This document shows positions 43,258-51,036 of a stretch of 64,000 nucleotides of DNA, piece after piece. The stretch lies in the NCBI GenBank assembly GCA_009774175.1, contig VSNG01000014.1, positions 1-64,000 on the forward strand, in the 5' to 3' direction. Within the stretch, counting starts at the first letter, position 1. The number at the start of each line of letters is the position of its first letter. This DNA comes from Lachnospiraceae bacterium (GTDB lineage Bacteria; Bacillota; Clostridia; Lachnospirales; Lachnospiraceae). The position numbers were made by a program, and so were the translations under genes. The notes under the pieces were generated by a model. It had not been told where the DNA came from. It saw nothing but the letters and a program-made list of their open reading frames with translations, and ran no database searches.

Positions 43258-44088
43258 ATGAAGTTGGACATGCACTGCCACACAAAGGAAGGTTCTCCCG
43301 ACGGAAAACTGGAGCTTCTGGAGAATATCTCCATATTAAAACAAAAGGGCTATCAGGGAATGCTGATTACGGATCACAACTCCTACAAAGCCTACCGCTA
43401 TTATAAAAAATTACAGGAAAAGCCGGACGATTTTGTTGTCCTGAAAGGAATTGAATATGACACAATAAACGCCGGTCACATGCTTGTCATCATGCCTTCC
43501 GGCGTCAATCTGCCCATTTTGGAACTGAGGGGACTCCCTCTTCTTCTTCTGATTGAAATCGTACATTTTTACGGCGGCATTATTGGCCCCGCCCATCCCT
43601 GCGGGGAACGGTTTTTAAGCGTCTGCAATACGCTGCACGGCAAGCTTTCAGAGTATATCTATCACAAATTTGACTTTGTGGAAGGATATAACGCCTGCGA
43701 AGATGCGGATTCCAACATGCGCGCCATGGCGCTTTCCAAAAAATACGATCTGCCCTGCTTTGGCGGCAGCGACTCCCACAAAGAAGACTGCGCCGGATTC
43801 GGCTACACCATTTTGCAGGATCACATTTCCTCTGAAACAGAACTGATCGACTATATCCGTTCGGGCAAAGCCACCATGATCGGCGGCCGCCATTACATGC
43901 ACACCACAAAAGCCAAGCTCGGCAAGGTAAATAACGTGCTGGTATACTCTTTCTGGATTTACAACAAATTCCTGGCTCTGCTGCGGCGTAAATCCCGTAA
44001 TTTTGAACTGATGGAAAACCAGCTTTTAGATACCATCCGTGCCGGAAAGCGCAGAGATTCCCGCTACATTCCGCTGGGCGACGACTAA
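43258..44088 (+). CDS. PHP-domain phosphoesterase
   Basis: The 276-residue protein has the four PHP motifs: HCH at residues 6-8 (MKLDMHCHTKEGSPDG), TDHNS, a mid His/Glu block (LKGIEYDTIN; PAHPCGE) and the C-terminal GGSDSHKE. These bind two or three metal ions in a TIM-like barrel that hydrolyses phosphate esters. The last 50 residues are basic and may hold an amphipathic helix. It has its own GAGG site. It reads toward the CmpB-like gene with 3 bp between stops. Substrate unknown. Confidence 0.85.
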   Translation: MKLDMHCHTKEGSPDGKLELLENISILKQKGYQGMLITDHNSYKAYRYYKKLQEKPDDFVVLKGIEYDTINAGHMLVIMPSGVNLPILELRGLPLLLLIEIVHFYGGIIGPAHPCGERFLSVCNTLHGKLSEYIYHKFDFVEGYNACEDADSNMRAMALSKKYDLPCFGGSDSHKEDCAGFGYTILQDHISSETELIDYIRSGKATMIGGRHYMHTTKAKLGKVNNVLVYSFWIYNKFLALLRRKSRNFELMENQLLDTIRAGKRRDSRYIPLGDD

Positions 44089-44091
44089 AGG

Positions 44092-45030
44092 CTAAAACAG
44101 GCCCTGGTCGTCCGCCTTGTCGTTCGCCATCTCCTTAAGCTCTTCAAATGCGCTCTCATATTCATCAGAGCGCATGGTCGGGTTATTTCTGATCATATCC
44201 CGTTTATAAAAGTCCAGAAGCCTGCCGTAGCCCTTCTCCCGTTCCCGGTAAAGGCTGAACTTACCACGTAATTCGGCAATCTCTTCCCTGACGCTCTCTC
44301 CATAAGCGGTAGGTCTGCTTAAAAACGCCTCCTTTATGGCGGCAAACGCCTGCTCCAGACTGGCCGTCAAATCCGCCAGACGGCTTTCCCTGCGCTCTCC
44401 ACGGTCCAGCCGTTTCTGCTCCTTTTCTTCATTGTTGAACGCAATCAGCACATCCAGCCGTTTCTGCATACGCTCCAGCTCTTCCCTTGCTTTCATGATC
44501 TTTACCATGATATCGCGCAGATCAAGAGCCGCCTTGAAAGACAGCGTAAAATCGGCCACAATATAGATGGTAAGCACCACTGTCGCATAATATAAAACCT
44601 GTCCCGGAATCCGATACATCATGCTTTCAATGGGCCTGTGTATCACTCTGGTCATGAGAACCGTAAATAAGCCCCAGGTCAGGGAAGACCGCAGACAAAT
44701 ATGTCCCTGAAAATTGAGAAATCTGTTTGAGTAATCCCAATATCTCATCTTAAAGAGCGCTACCATGGCAACTCCCGTCACATACTCAAGGGCCGTCGCG
44801 CCGAATACACCGGCAACATAGGTCAGCGGAATATTGTCCGCATAAGGCATAGACACCACCAGCATCATGATCGCGCCACTGCCGTACAACGGAAGAAAGG
44901 GGCCTCTCATAAAGCCCCTGTTCACCCACTTATGCGATTTAAGCGATACAAAAACCGATTCAAAGCACCAACCGGCAAAACAATAAAAATAAAACAAAAA
45001 CAGCCATTGCACTCCATTATAGCCAAACAT
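44092..45030 (-). CDS. CmpB-like integral membrane protein (putative ABC transporter permease family PF06541)
   Basis: The 312-residue protein has about five membrane helices in the first 175 residues, with the family block YFYCFAGWCFESVFVSLKSH, then WVNRGFMRGPFLPLYGSGA. The last 130 residues are a charged coiled coil (EELERMQKRLDVLIAFNNEE). Despite the family name there is no ATPase partner beside it and transport is unproven. Confidence 0.8.
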   Translation of the reverse strand: MFGYNGVQWLFLFYFYCFAGWCFESVFVSLKSHKWVNRGFMRGPFLPLYGSGAIMMLVVSMPYADNIPLTYVAGVFGATALEYVTGVAMVALFKMRYWDYSNRFLNFQGHICLRSSLTWGLFTVLMTRVIHRPIESMMYRIPGQVLYYATVVLTIYIVADFTLSFKAALDLRDIMVKIMKAREELERMQKRLDVLIAFNNEEKEQKRLDRGERRESRLADLTASLEQAFAAIKEAFLSRPTAYGESVREEIAELRGKFSLYREREKGYGRLLDFYKRDMIRNNPTMRSDEYESAFEELKEMANDKADDQGLF

Positions 45031-45044
45031 AAAATTCTAACTCC

Positions 45045-45974
45045 TCACACAAAACTGATGATTTCCTCTTTTGGGGCCCTCGTCTTTTCCACGCTGAGGG
45101 CATGCAGCACCGGGCCTTCGCCCTCATACTGCTCAAAATATTCTTTCTCCACCCGGGCCGTAACCTTCACCCACTGCTGGTTCTCCAGCAAATCCGTCCC
45201 ATCGTATGCGCAGGCATATCCCAAAAACGCCATATCATCCGCACAGCAGGTCATGGCCATGCGTCCCGGTACAAAATATCCTTTCGGGAACTGCCCGGGT
45301 TTCAATACCATCCCCGTAAAAGAGACTGTCTTTCCTTCATAACGCTCCAGATGATCCATGGAATCCAGATACCATATTCCATAACCCTCGTTATTCAGTT
45401 CAATCACCTGCGCCTTCAAATCATAGGGAAGATCCTCTTCCATAATCTCATTGATCTCTCCGTTGGAATCCTCGAATACAATTTCCGCCTTGGGATTTAT
45501 GGCCTTCACATTCCGCTTGTAGCTGCCCAGATCCTCCACCCCGTCGCAACGGTTAAAGATAATCAGTTCCGACTTCCTGATCTGCTCCGCCAGCAGGGAT
45601 TTCATATTCGTAAAATACACGGGAAAAGTGGAAGCGTCAATGGTCGTGATCTGCTGCTCTATCCTCCAATGCCAGGGAAGCTTCATCTCCTTATAATTCC
45701 ACATACCGTTGTATTCAATGATGATGCGCTCCGGCTTATGCTTCTTTTCCAGCTCAATCAGCCTGCCGGGAATAAAATCCTGTTCCTCGTCAATCGTTTC
45801 AAGCACCGTGCGGCTTTGCTTTAAAAGCATCGGATCGTATTCGTTCTCCCCCTCCTCGCAGACAATGAGAAGCGTTTTGCCGCGCACCTGAAAATAGGGC
45901 TGTGCCAGCGTATACATAATAAATTCCGTCTTGCCGCTCTCCAAAAAGCCGTTGATCATATAGACCGGTTTCAT
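45045..45974 (-). CDS. CobW-like GTPase fused to a TIGR03943/DUF1980-type C-terminal domain
   Basis: The 309-residue protein starts MKPVYMINGFLESGKTEFIM with a P-loop variant (GFLESGKT) and has IIIEYNGMWN and LIIFNRCDGVEDL, the G-motif equivalents. From about residue 205 it carries an OB-like domain with RMAMTCCADDMAFLGY, as in YcgQ-family proteins associated with metal homeostasis. The CXCC metal motif of classical CobW proteins is absent. The start has GAGGAA upstream. It follows the second CobW gene by 38 bp, so the two probably act together. Confidence 0.82.
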   Translation of the reverse strand: MKPVYMINGFLESGKTEFIMYTLAQPYFQVRGKTLLIVCEEGENEYDPMLLKQSRTVLETIDEEQDFIPGRLIELEKKHKPERIIIEYNGMWNYKEMKLPWHWRIEQQITTIDASTFPVYFTNMKSLLAEQIRKSELIIFNRCDGVEDLGSYKRNVKAINPKAEIVFEDSNGEINEIMEEDLPYDLKAQVIELNNEGYGIWYLDSMDHLERYEGKTVSFTGMVLKPGQFPKGYFVPGRMAMTCCADDMAFLGYACAYDGTDLLENQQWVKVTARVEKEYFEQYEGEGPVLHALSVEKTRAPKEEIISFV

Positions 45975-46012
45975 AATTCCTCTTCCTTCCGTCATTAAAT
46001 ATTGCCCGCTAT

Positions 46013-47086
46013 TTATCTCCCGCCAAAAAGCGCCGCAAGCCTGTCTTCCTTTAAGCCGGAGCCAATAACACAGAATTTCCCTGTTACGCCAGGCTTGCCG
46101 TCTCTGATATTGCTCTCCTCGGGCACATAGTCGAAATAAATCCAGCCGCCGTCCGTACCGGCCACCATCCCCTTTGCGCGAAGCACCTGCCCATATTCCT
46201 CCTCTTTCTCAAGCTCCTCCAGAATATGCGCAATCTCTTCCCTGCCATAAACCGCAGGCGTCTCAAGACCCCAGCTTGTAAATACCTCATCCGCATGGTG
46301 ATGATGGTGGTCATGGTCGTGATGATGCTCATGATCGTGGCCATGCTCGTGATCATGATGATGTTCGTGATCGTGCTCATGATGATCGTGCTCATGATGA
46401 TGTTCGTGATCGTGGCCATGCTCGTGATGACAGTGATCATGGTCATCTTGCATCTTCATTACTTCCCGCATCAGCTCCGCTTCCAGATCGCCCGCACCCT
46501 CGATGGTCTCCAGAATATCCTTGCCGTCCAGCGCATCCCATGGCGTCGTAACAATCGTCGCCTTCGCATTGTGCTGCCGGATCAGGGCAACGCAGGAAGC
46601 AAGCTTCTCCTCGCTTATCCTGTCTGTTCTGCTCAGGACAATGGTTCCCGCATGTTCAATCTGGTTAATAAAAAATTCCCCGAAATTTTTGATATACATT
46701 TTACACTTGCAGGCGTCCACTACGGCAACAGCGCTGTTTAACTGCACATCCCGGTCTGTCATGGCGCCCTGTACCGCCTTCATGACGTCAGAAAGCTTTC
46801 CCACGCCCGAAGGTTCGATCAGGATCCGTTCCGGCTCGTAAGTATCCAGCACTTCCTTTAAGGATGCGCCAAAATCGCCCACCAGAGAGCAGCAGATACA
46901 CCCGGAGTTCATCTCCTTGATCTCAATACCAGACTCCTGTAAGAAACCGCCGTCAATTCCGATTTCTCCAAACTCATTCTCAATCAGCACCACCTTAGTT
47001 CCCGCAAGCGCCTCTTTCAGAAGCTTTCCGATCAGCGTGGTTTTTCCGGCTCCCAGAAATCCGGAAAAAATATCAATCTTTGTCAT
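46013..47086 (-). CDS. CobW/ZNG1-type GTPase metallochaperone with His-rich loop
   Basis: The 357-residue G3E GTPase has the P-loop IFSGFLGAGKTTLIGKL near the N-terminus, the metal-binding CXCC motif (MNSGCICCSLVGDF) and the G4-like LSRTDRISEE. A segment of about 55 residues (about 215-270) is almost wholly His, Asp and Glu and would bind several divalent ions, after which the CobW C-terminal domain follows. Such proteins deliver zinc or other metals to client enzymes. No clear Zur-type operator was seen upstream. Confidence 0.9.
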   Translation of the reverse strand: MTKIDIFSGFLGAGKTTLIGKLLKEALAGTKVVLIENEFGEIGIDGGFLQESGIEIKEMNSGCICCSLVGDFGASLKEVLDTYEPERILIEPSGVGKLSDVMKAVQGAMTDRDVQLNSAVAVVDACKCKMYIKNFGEFFINQIEHAGTIVLSRTDRISEEKLASCVALIRQHNAKATIVTTPWDALDGKDILETIEGAGDLEAELMREVMKMQDDHDHCHHEHGHDHEHHHEHDHHEHDHEHHHDHEHGHDHEHHHDHDHHHHHADEVFTSWGLETPAVYGREEIAHILEELEKEEEYGQVLRAKGMVAGTDGGWIYFDYVPEESNIRDGKPGVTGKFCVIGSGLKEDRLAALFGGR

Positions 47087-47134
47087 GACTATATCCATCC
47101 TTTCCAATGCTAAACACACATGTTATTTCATAGT

Positions 47135-47935
47135 TTAATCAAGGTTTAACTTTCTTCCCATCACATACCACGTCAGAATATAGTAAATTACGCAGCTCAA
47201 TATGCCCGCAAGCAACGTAGTTTCCCACTGGGTGTCATAATAGGATGCAAAACTCATATACGAATTACTATACTCCTGAAAAGCCAGTCGAATCGCAAAA
47301 TACACACCACTGCACACGCATTCCACCAGATATATGCCCACATACCAGGCAAAGGACAGCATCAGCTTATGGTTTGATGAAAGCTGTCCCAGAGAAATGC
47401 AGGCTCCCACCTTAAGCACCTTCGCAAACAGGGAAAACACATAAGCCACAAGCGTCATGATAATGGTGAATAACGTGATCTCCTCACCGCTCATAAGTTC
47501 AATAACATCCGCCATGCCTTCCATCATTGTGAAAAAGGCATCCTCTCTGGCCGTAAACAGAAACAAAACGGAACCCGTGATCATAACCGAATTAATCAGC
47601 AGCCACAAAGCGCTGACCGACACCTTGGCCAGAATAATATGGTGCGTATCCACCGGCAGGGTATGTAACAGATAACCCTGATCCCCGTAAGTAGAGGTGT
47701 AAAACCGATAGATCAGAAAAATCGAGGTGCCGACATACACCGCAAACATACTTATCACATAAGTGAGTATTACCATAATCTCCACAAAATCTATCATCTG
47801 AAAATCTGTCGCGCTGTACTCCACCAGATTCGTCATGATCCAGGCAGCGAACGTCATCACCACAATCACAAGATTGGCAGATAAAAGCAGTTTCCAGGTG
47901 GCCTTCCACTCATATTTCATCAATTTCCCTAACAT
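47135..47935 (-). CDS. ABC-2 type permease
   Basis: The 266-residue protein has six hydrophobic segments and a short cytoplasmic start (MLGKLMKYEWKATWKLLLSA). It overlaps the ATPase gene by 7 bp, so the two form one transporter. The large loop near 50-75 and the closing WYVMGRKLNLD are like small two-gene exporters of the GntR/YtrB type. Substrate unknown. Confidence 0.85.
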   Translation of the reverse strand: MLGKLMKYEWKATWKLLLSANLVIVVMTFAAWIMTNLVEYSATDFQMIDFVEIMVILTYVISMFAVYVGTSIFLIYRFYTSTYGDQGYLLHTLPVDTHHIILAKVSVSALWLLINSVMITGSVLFLFTAREDAFFTMMEGMADVIELMSGEEITLFTIIMTLVAYVFSLFAKVLKVGACISLGQLSSNHKLMLSFAWYVGIYLVECVCSGVYFAIRLAFQEYSNSYMSFASYYDTQWETTLLAGILSCVIYYILTWYVMGRKLNLD

Positions 47936-48627
47936 GCGAACACCTCCCTGAAAAACTGATCTACAGACTTATGCTCATTCTGCCTGATCTGCTCGGCACC
48001 GGCCTGTAAAACGATATTTCCATATTTGATAAACACCACTTCGTCCAAAATGCTTTCCACATCCGAAATCAGGTGGGTGGAAAGTAAAATAGAGCCGCTG
48101 TGGTTATAATTGTTCACAATCGTACTCAGAATATAATCTCTGGCGGCAGGATCCACACCCGCAATGGGTTCGTCCAGAATATAGAGATCCGCGTCCCGGC
48201 TCATCACCATAATGAGCTGCACCTTCTCCTTCGTTCCCTTGGAAAGATTTTTTAATCTTTCCTGCGGCGGAATCTGCAATCTGGTCAGCATATCATAAGC
48301 CCTGTCAAGCCGGAAGTCGGGATAGAAGTCCTGAAAATACTGCACCAGCTCCATCACCTTCATCCCCGGCTGCAGGTAAGTCCGCTCCGGCAGATAGGAT
48401 ACCCTCAGCTTGGTATCCACGCCGGGACGCTGCCCGTTAATCAGAATATCCCCCGAGGTAGGCTTTAATAACCCGTTCATAATCTTGATCAAGGTTGTCT
48501 TTCCACTGCCGTTAGGCCCCAAAAGGCCGATAATTCTGCCTCTTTCCAGATTTAAATATACCTGGTTTAACGCTATTTTTCTTCCGTAGGTCTTCGTCAG
48601 ACCCATACACTGCACAACAGGCGTCAT
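47929..48627 (-). CDS. ABC transporter ATP-binding protein
   Basis: The 232-residue ATPase has Walker A LLGPNGSGKTTLIKIM at about 36-51, signature NLSKGTKEKVQLIMVMS and Walker B LYILDEPIAGVDPAARD. The signature (LSKGTKEKV) is like YtrB-type exporters. The ATG at 48627 (MTPVVQCMGLTKTYG) follows GGAAGG; a longer reading would overlap the epimerase gene. It pairs with the permease. Confidence 0.93.
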   Translation of the reverse strand: MTPVVQCMGLTKTYGRKIALNQVYLNLERGRIIGLLGPNGSGKTTLIKIMNGLLKPTSGDILINGQRPGVDTKLRVSYLPERTYLQPGMKVMELVQYFQDFYPDFRLDRAYDMLTRLQIPPQERLKNLSKGTKEKVQLIMVMSRDADLYILDEPIAGVDPAARDYILSTIVNNYNHSGSILLSTHLISDVESILDEVVFIKYGNIVLQAGAEQIRQNEHKSVDQFFREVFAC

Positions 48628-48649
48628 AATTTTCCTTCCTTTCGTATGT

Positions 48650-49522
48650 TCACGCGATTGTGATTCGGTAGGACGCCTCAAAGGTTCCCTCCGCAAGCTC
48701 CTGCACCCACTCCCGCTCCTTAAAATCTCCCGCAAAGTCCAGCCTGTCGCATCTCCCGTACCAGGGTTCTATGCAGATAAAGGGCGCTTTCTTCTTCGGC
48801 GGCGACCAGACTCCAAACAGGGGCGCGTCAAAGTCCACCGTAAGATAGGGCTTCCCATCGGGTCTTTCCAGCGATACGCTGTGGGCCTGATCCCCCTCAA
48901 TCACCAGCGCATCCTCGTCAAACAGGTCTTCCGTAATCGGCAAAACCCCGTTTCGCAGCGGATAAGTCTTCTTTTCTCCGCTCACCAGACCGCCCGCAAT
49001 ACAGGACGCCACAATTTTTTCCTTCGCGTCAAAAGACAGCCTGTACTGGGTCTGATCCGTTCCCGGATCAATGGGGCACAAAAATCCGGGATGTCCCCCT
49101 ATGGAAAACCAGACAGGCGTTTCCCCCTGATTTGTCACCCGCCATTTAACTGTCACCGTGCGTCCCGTAAGCTCATAGCCGATCTCAAGCTGGAAAGGAT
49201 ACGGATATTTTTTCAGCGTCTCCTCGTCTGAGCTCAGACTAAACCAGATTTCCGAGGCCACCTGACTTTTCAGCTGAAACTCCCTGTCTCTGGCAAAGCC
49301 GTGCTGTCCCATGGAATAGGACGTCCCGTCCACACGGTATTGGCCGTCCTTCAAGCCGCCCACTATGGGAAAAAGCACCGGCGAAGTCCGCCCCCAGTAG
49401 GCCGGATCCCCGTGCCACATATATTCTCTGTTGTCCGGCACACTTTTTAAGGATTTAAGCTCCGCCCCCATACTGTCCACCTGTATCGTTATTTTTTCAT
49501 TACTGATCTGAAATAATGCCAT
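48650..49522 (-). CDS. aldose 1-epimerase family protein (YeaD/LacX-like)
   Basis: The 290-residue beta-sandwich protein has DNREYMWHGDPAYWGRTSPV, LFPIVGGL, the catalytic His in SMGQHGFARDREF and GGHPGFLCPID, and the C-terminal KKKAPFICIEPWYGRCD. It interconverts anomers of a sugar or sugar phosphate. The pattern fits the LacX/YeaD branch rather than GalM. It is preceded by a leader with two hairpins. Confidence 0.9.
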   Translation of the reverse strand: MALFQISNEKITIQVDSMGAELKSLKSVPDNREYMWHGDPAYWGRTSPVLFPIVGGLKDGQYRVDGTSYSMGQHGFARDREFQLKSQVASEIWFSLSSDEETLKKYPYPFQLEIGYELTGRTVTVKWRVTNQGETPVWFSIGGHPGFLCPIDPGTDQTQYRLSFDAKEKIVASCIAGGLVSGEKKTYPLRNGVLPITEDLFDEDALVIEGDQAHSVSLERPDGKPYLTVDFDAPLFGVWSPPKKKAPFICIEPWYGRCDRLDFAGDFKEREWVQELAEGTFEASYRITIA

Positions 49523-49595
49523 ATTGCCTCCCTTCCGGCTGATCCTGCGACAGCTATATCATATTCTCAGAAGCTGTAGTCCTTGGCTGCGCCAA

Positions 49596-49639
49596 CAAGA
49601 ATTACGCAGTAATTCTTGCGTCGCAGGGTGCAGACCCTG
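49596..49639 (-). other. two adjacent hairpins between the protease and epimerase genes
   Basis: CAAGAATTAC and GTAATTCTTG (49596-49618) form a perfect 10-bp stem with a 3-nt loop, and CAGGGT and ACCCTG (49624-49639) a 6-bp stem. A third inverted pair, TTGTACC/GGTACAA, flanks the protease stop (49647-49676). There is no T-run after the stems in the minus direction, so a terminator call is not justified. Confidence 0.45.
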
Positions 49640-49676
49640 TGACAATTGTACCATAGCTTACAGAAAAAAGGTACAA

Positions 49677-50564
49677 CTATTCCCCAACGATCTCCCTGTA
49701 AGCCTGTGCCACCTGTTTTGCCGGAACGCCCGCCACCTCGTCCTGCCAGGTTCCTCCCGCAAGCAGGCCGATGAAATGTCCATAACCGTCAAAAATACCG
49801 CCGCCGGACATGCCCTCCTTCGCAAAACCGCGCAGATAAAGCATTTCTCCGTCAAAGGTATCAATATACCTATCGGTTTCCTCCACAACCGCCTCCTGAA
49901 ATACAAGTTCCCCGGCCTCCCGATCCGCACCCAGACAAAACGCATTGGTTCCTCTGGAAAGCGTCTGGCAGACCGCCTCATCCACTGGAACGCATGAAAG
50001 CGTAAGCAGAGTTTCCACTCCGAGCTCACTGCCATCCACCATCAAAAATCCCACATCACAGTCCTTTGCGCTTCCCAGCGCCTGCGCGCTCACATAAAAT
50101 CCCTGTGGAAATCGGATCACGCCCACATCTTCCTGCCAATAATCCAGCACGTGCCTGTTGGTGGCGATAATCACGCCGTCGGCCGTCATTCGGAAGATAA
50201 CGCCGCTTCCATAGACGCTTCCCATCTCAACCCGCACTACGCTGTTTCTCACGTTTTCACAGGCCAGCCGCGCATCCTCCTCCTCCAGCACGGGGCAGTA
50301 GAACAGATTAAACGCCAGCATCCCCTCGTAAATATCCTGCCCGCTTACGCTCTGAATCAGATGCGGCGGCAGTGAGAGCCCGGAATCGCTCTTTGGACTC
50401 TGTTCCGTTCGGGATGATGTGGACGGCTGACGAGCGTTCTCCTGTATCTGTGAGCCCTGCGGCTCTGACAACGTCTGATTCGCCTGTAACAGTATCCCCA
50501 GGACAACGGACAGCAGAATTATAATAACAATCGCTATTCTATATCTATTTCCGCTTCTCGTCAC
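49677..50564 (-). CDS. membrane-anchored trypsin-like serine protease
   Basis: The 295-residue protein has an N-terminal membrane anchor (YRIAIVIIILLSVVLGILLQ) and a chymotrypsin-fold domain with His in IIATNRHVLDY, a likely Asp in CDVGFLMVDGS and Ser in KEGMSGGGIFDGYG. It should act outside the membrane. It lacks a PDZ domain, so it is not a full HtrA. I choose the GTG at 50562-50564 with GAGGAG upstream; the longer frame begins inside a hairpin. Confidence 0.82.
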   Translation of the reverse strand: MTRSGNRYRIAIVIIILLSVVLGILLQANQTLSEPQGSQIQENARQPSTSSRTEQSPKSDSGLSLPPHLIQSVSGQDIYEGMLAFNLFYCPVLEEEDARLACENVRNSVVRVEMGSVYGSGVIFRMTADGVIIATNRHVLDYWQEDVGVIRFPQGFYVSAQALGSAKDCDVGFLMVDGSELGVETLLTLSCVPVDEAVCQTLSRGTNAFCLGADREAGELVFQEAVVEETDRYIDTFDGEMLYLRGFAKEGMSGGGIFDGYGHFIGLLAGGTWQDEVAGVPAKQVAQAYREIVGE

Positions 50565-50592
50565 AGACCGCTCCTCACCTGCAAATACTTTG

Positions 50593-50631
50593 CGCAGGGG
50601 CACAGAGAGTCCTTTTGTCCCTGTGCCCCTG
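50593..50631 (-). terminator. GC-rich hairpin after rnpB, possible terminator
   Basis: GCAGGGGCACAG and CTGTGCCCCTGC form a perfect 12-bp stem with a loop of about 15 nt. It lies 20 bp beyond the 3' end of RNase P RNA on the minus strand. It lacks a following T-run, so it may only protect the 3' end, or act as a weak terminator before the protease gene. Confidence 0.4.
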
Positions 50632-50650
50632 CTCTATAAATCAAATGTAA

Positions 50651-51018
50651 AAATAAGCGGAACGATAAGCCGGGTTATGTCTCGAATGATCATCTATCTA
50701 GGAGCTTCGTTGCCGAAGCCCTCCAGCGACCTACCTGAAAGCAGACCGGGCCGGTCTGTCGCTCTCTTTTTGGTCTTGCTCCGGATGGGGTTTACACAGC
50801 CCGTCCCGTTACCGTGACGGCGGTAGTCTCTTACACTGCCATTCCACCCTTACCTCGGCGTATTGCTGCGCAAAACGCCGGGGCGGTATAATTTCTGTTG
50901 CACTGGCCTTGGAGTCGCCTCCACCGGATGTTATCCGGCATCCTGCCCTGCGGAGCCCGGACTTTCCTCGTCTGCACCCTTTCGTCTGTGCAGCCGCGAT
51001 CATTTGTTCCACTTATTT
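50651..51018 (-). ncRNA. rnpB: RNase P RNA, type A
   Basis: On the minus strand the universally conserved segments are present: GAGGAAAGTCCGGGCTCC near the 5' end, GGTAAGGGTGGAA in the middle, and ACATAACCCGGCTTATCG near the 3' end. The 5' AAATAAGTGGAAC pairs with 3' GTTCCGCTTATTT as helix P1, which sets both boundaries and a length of 368 nt. The RNA is the catalytic part of RNase P that trims tRNA 5' leaders. It fills the gap between the protease and nucleoside kinase genes. Confidence 0.95.
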
Positions 51019-51036
51019 CTCCTATTTGATAACTGC

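Noticed and set aside
46290..46445. Microsatellite-like tract of cat/atg/gtc units
   Set aside because: It codes in frame for the His-rich metal loop of the CobW protein; plus-strand Met/Val/Ile-rich frames there are shadows.
47087..47134. Zur-type operator upstream of the His-rich CobW gene
   Set aside because: I looked for a TAAATCGTAAT-like inverted repeat and did not find one; metal regulation cannot be claimed from sequence.
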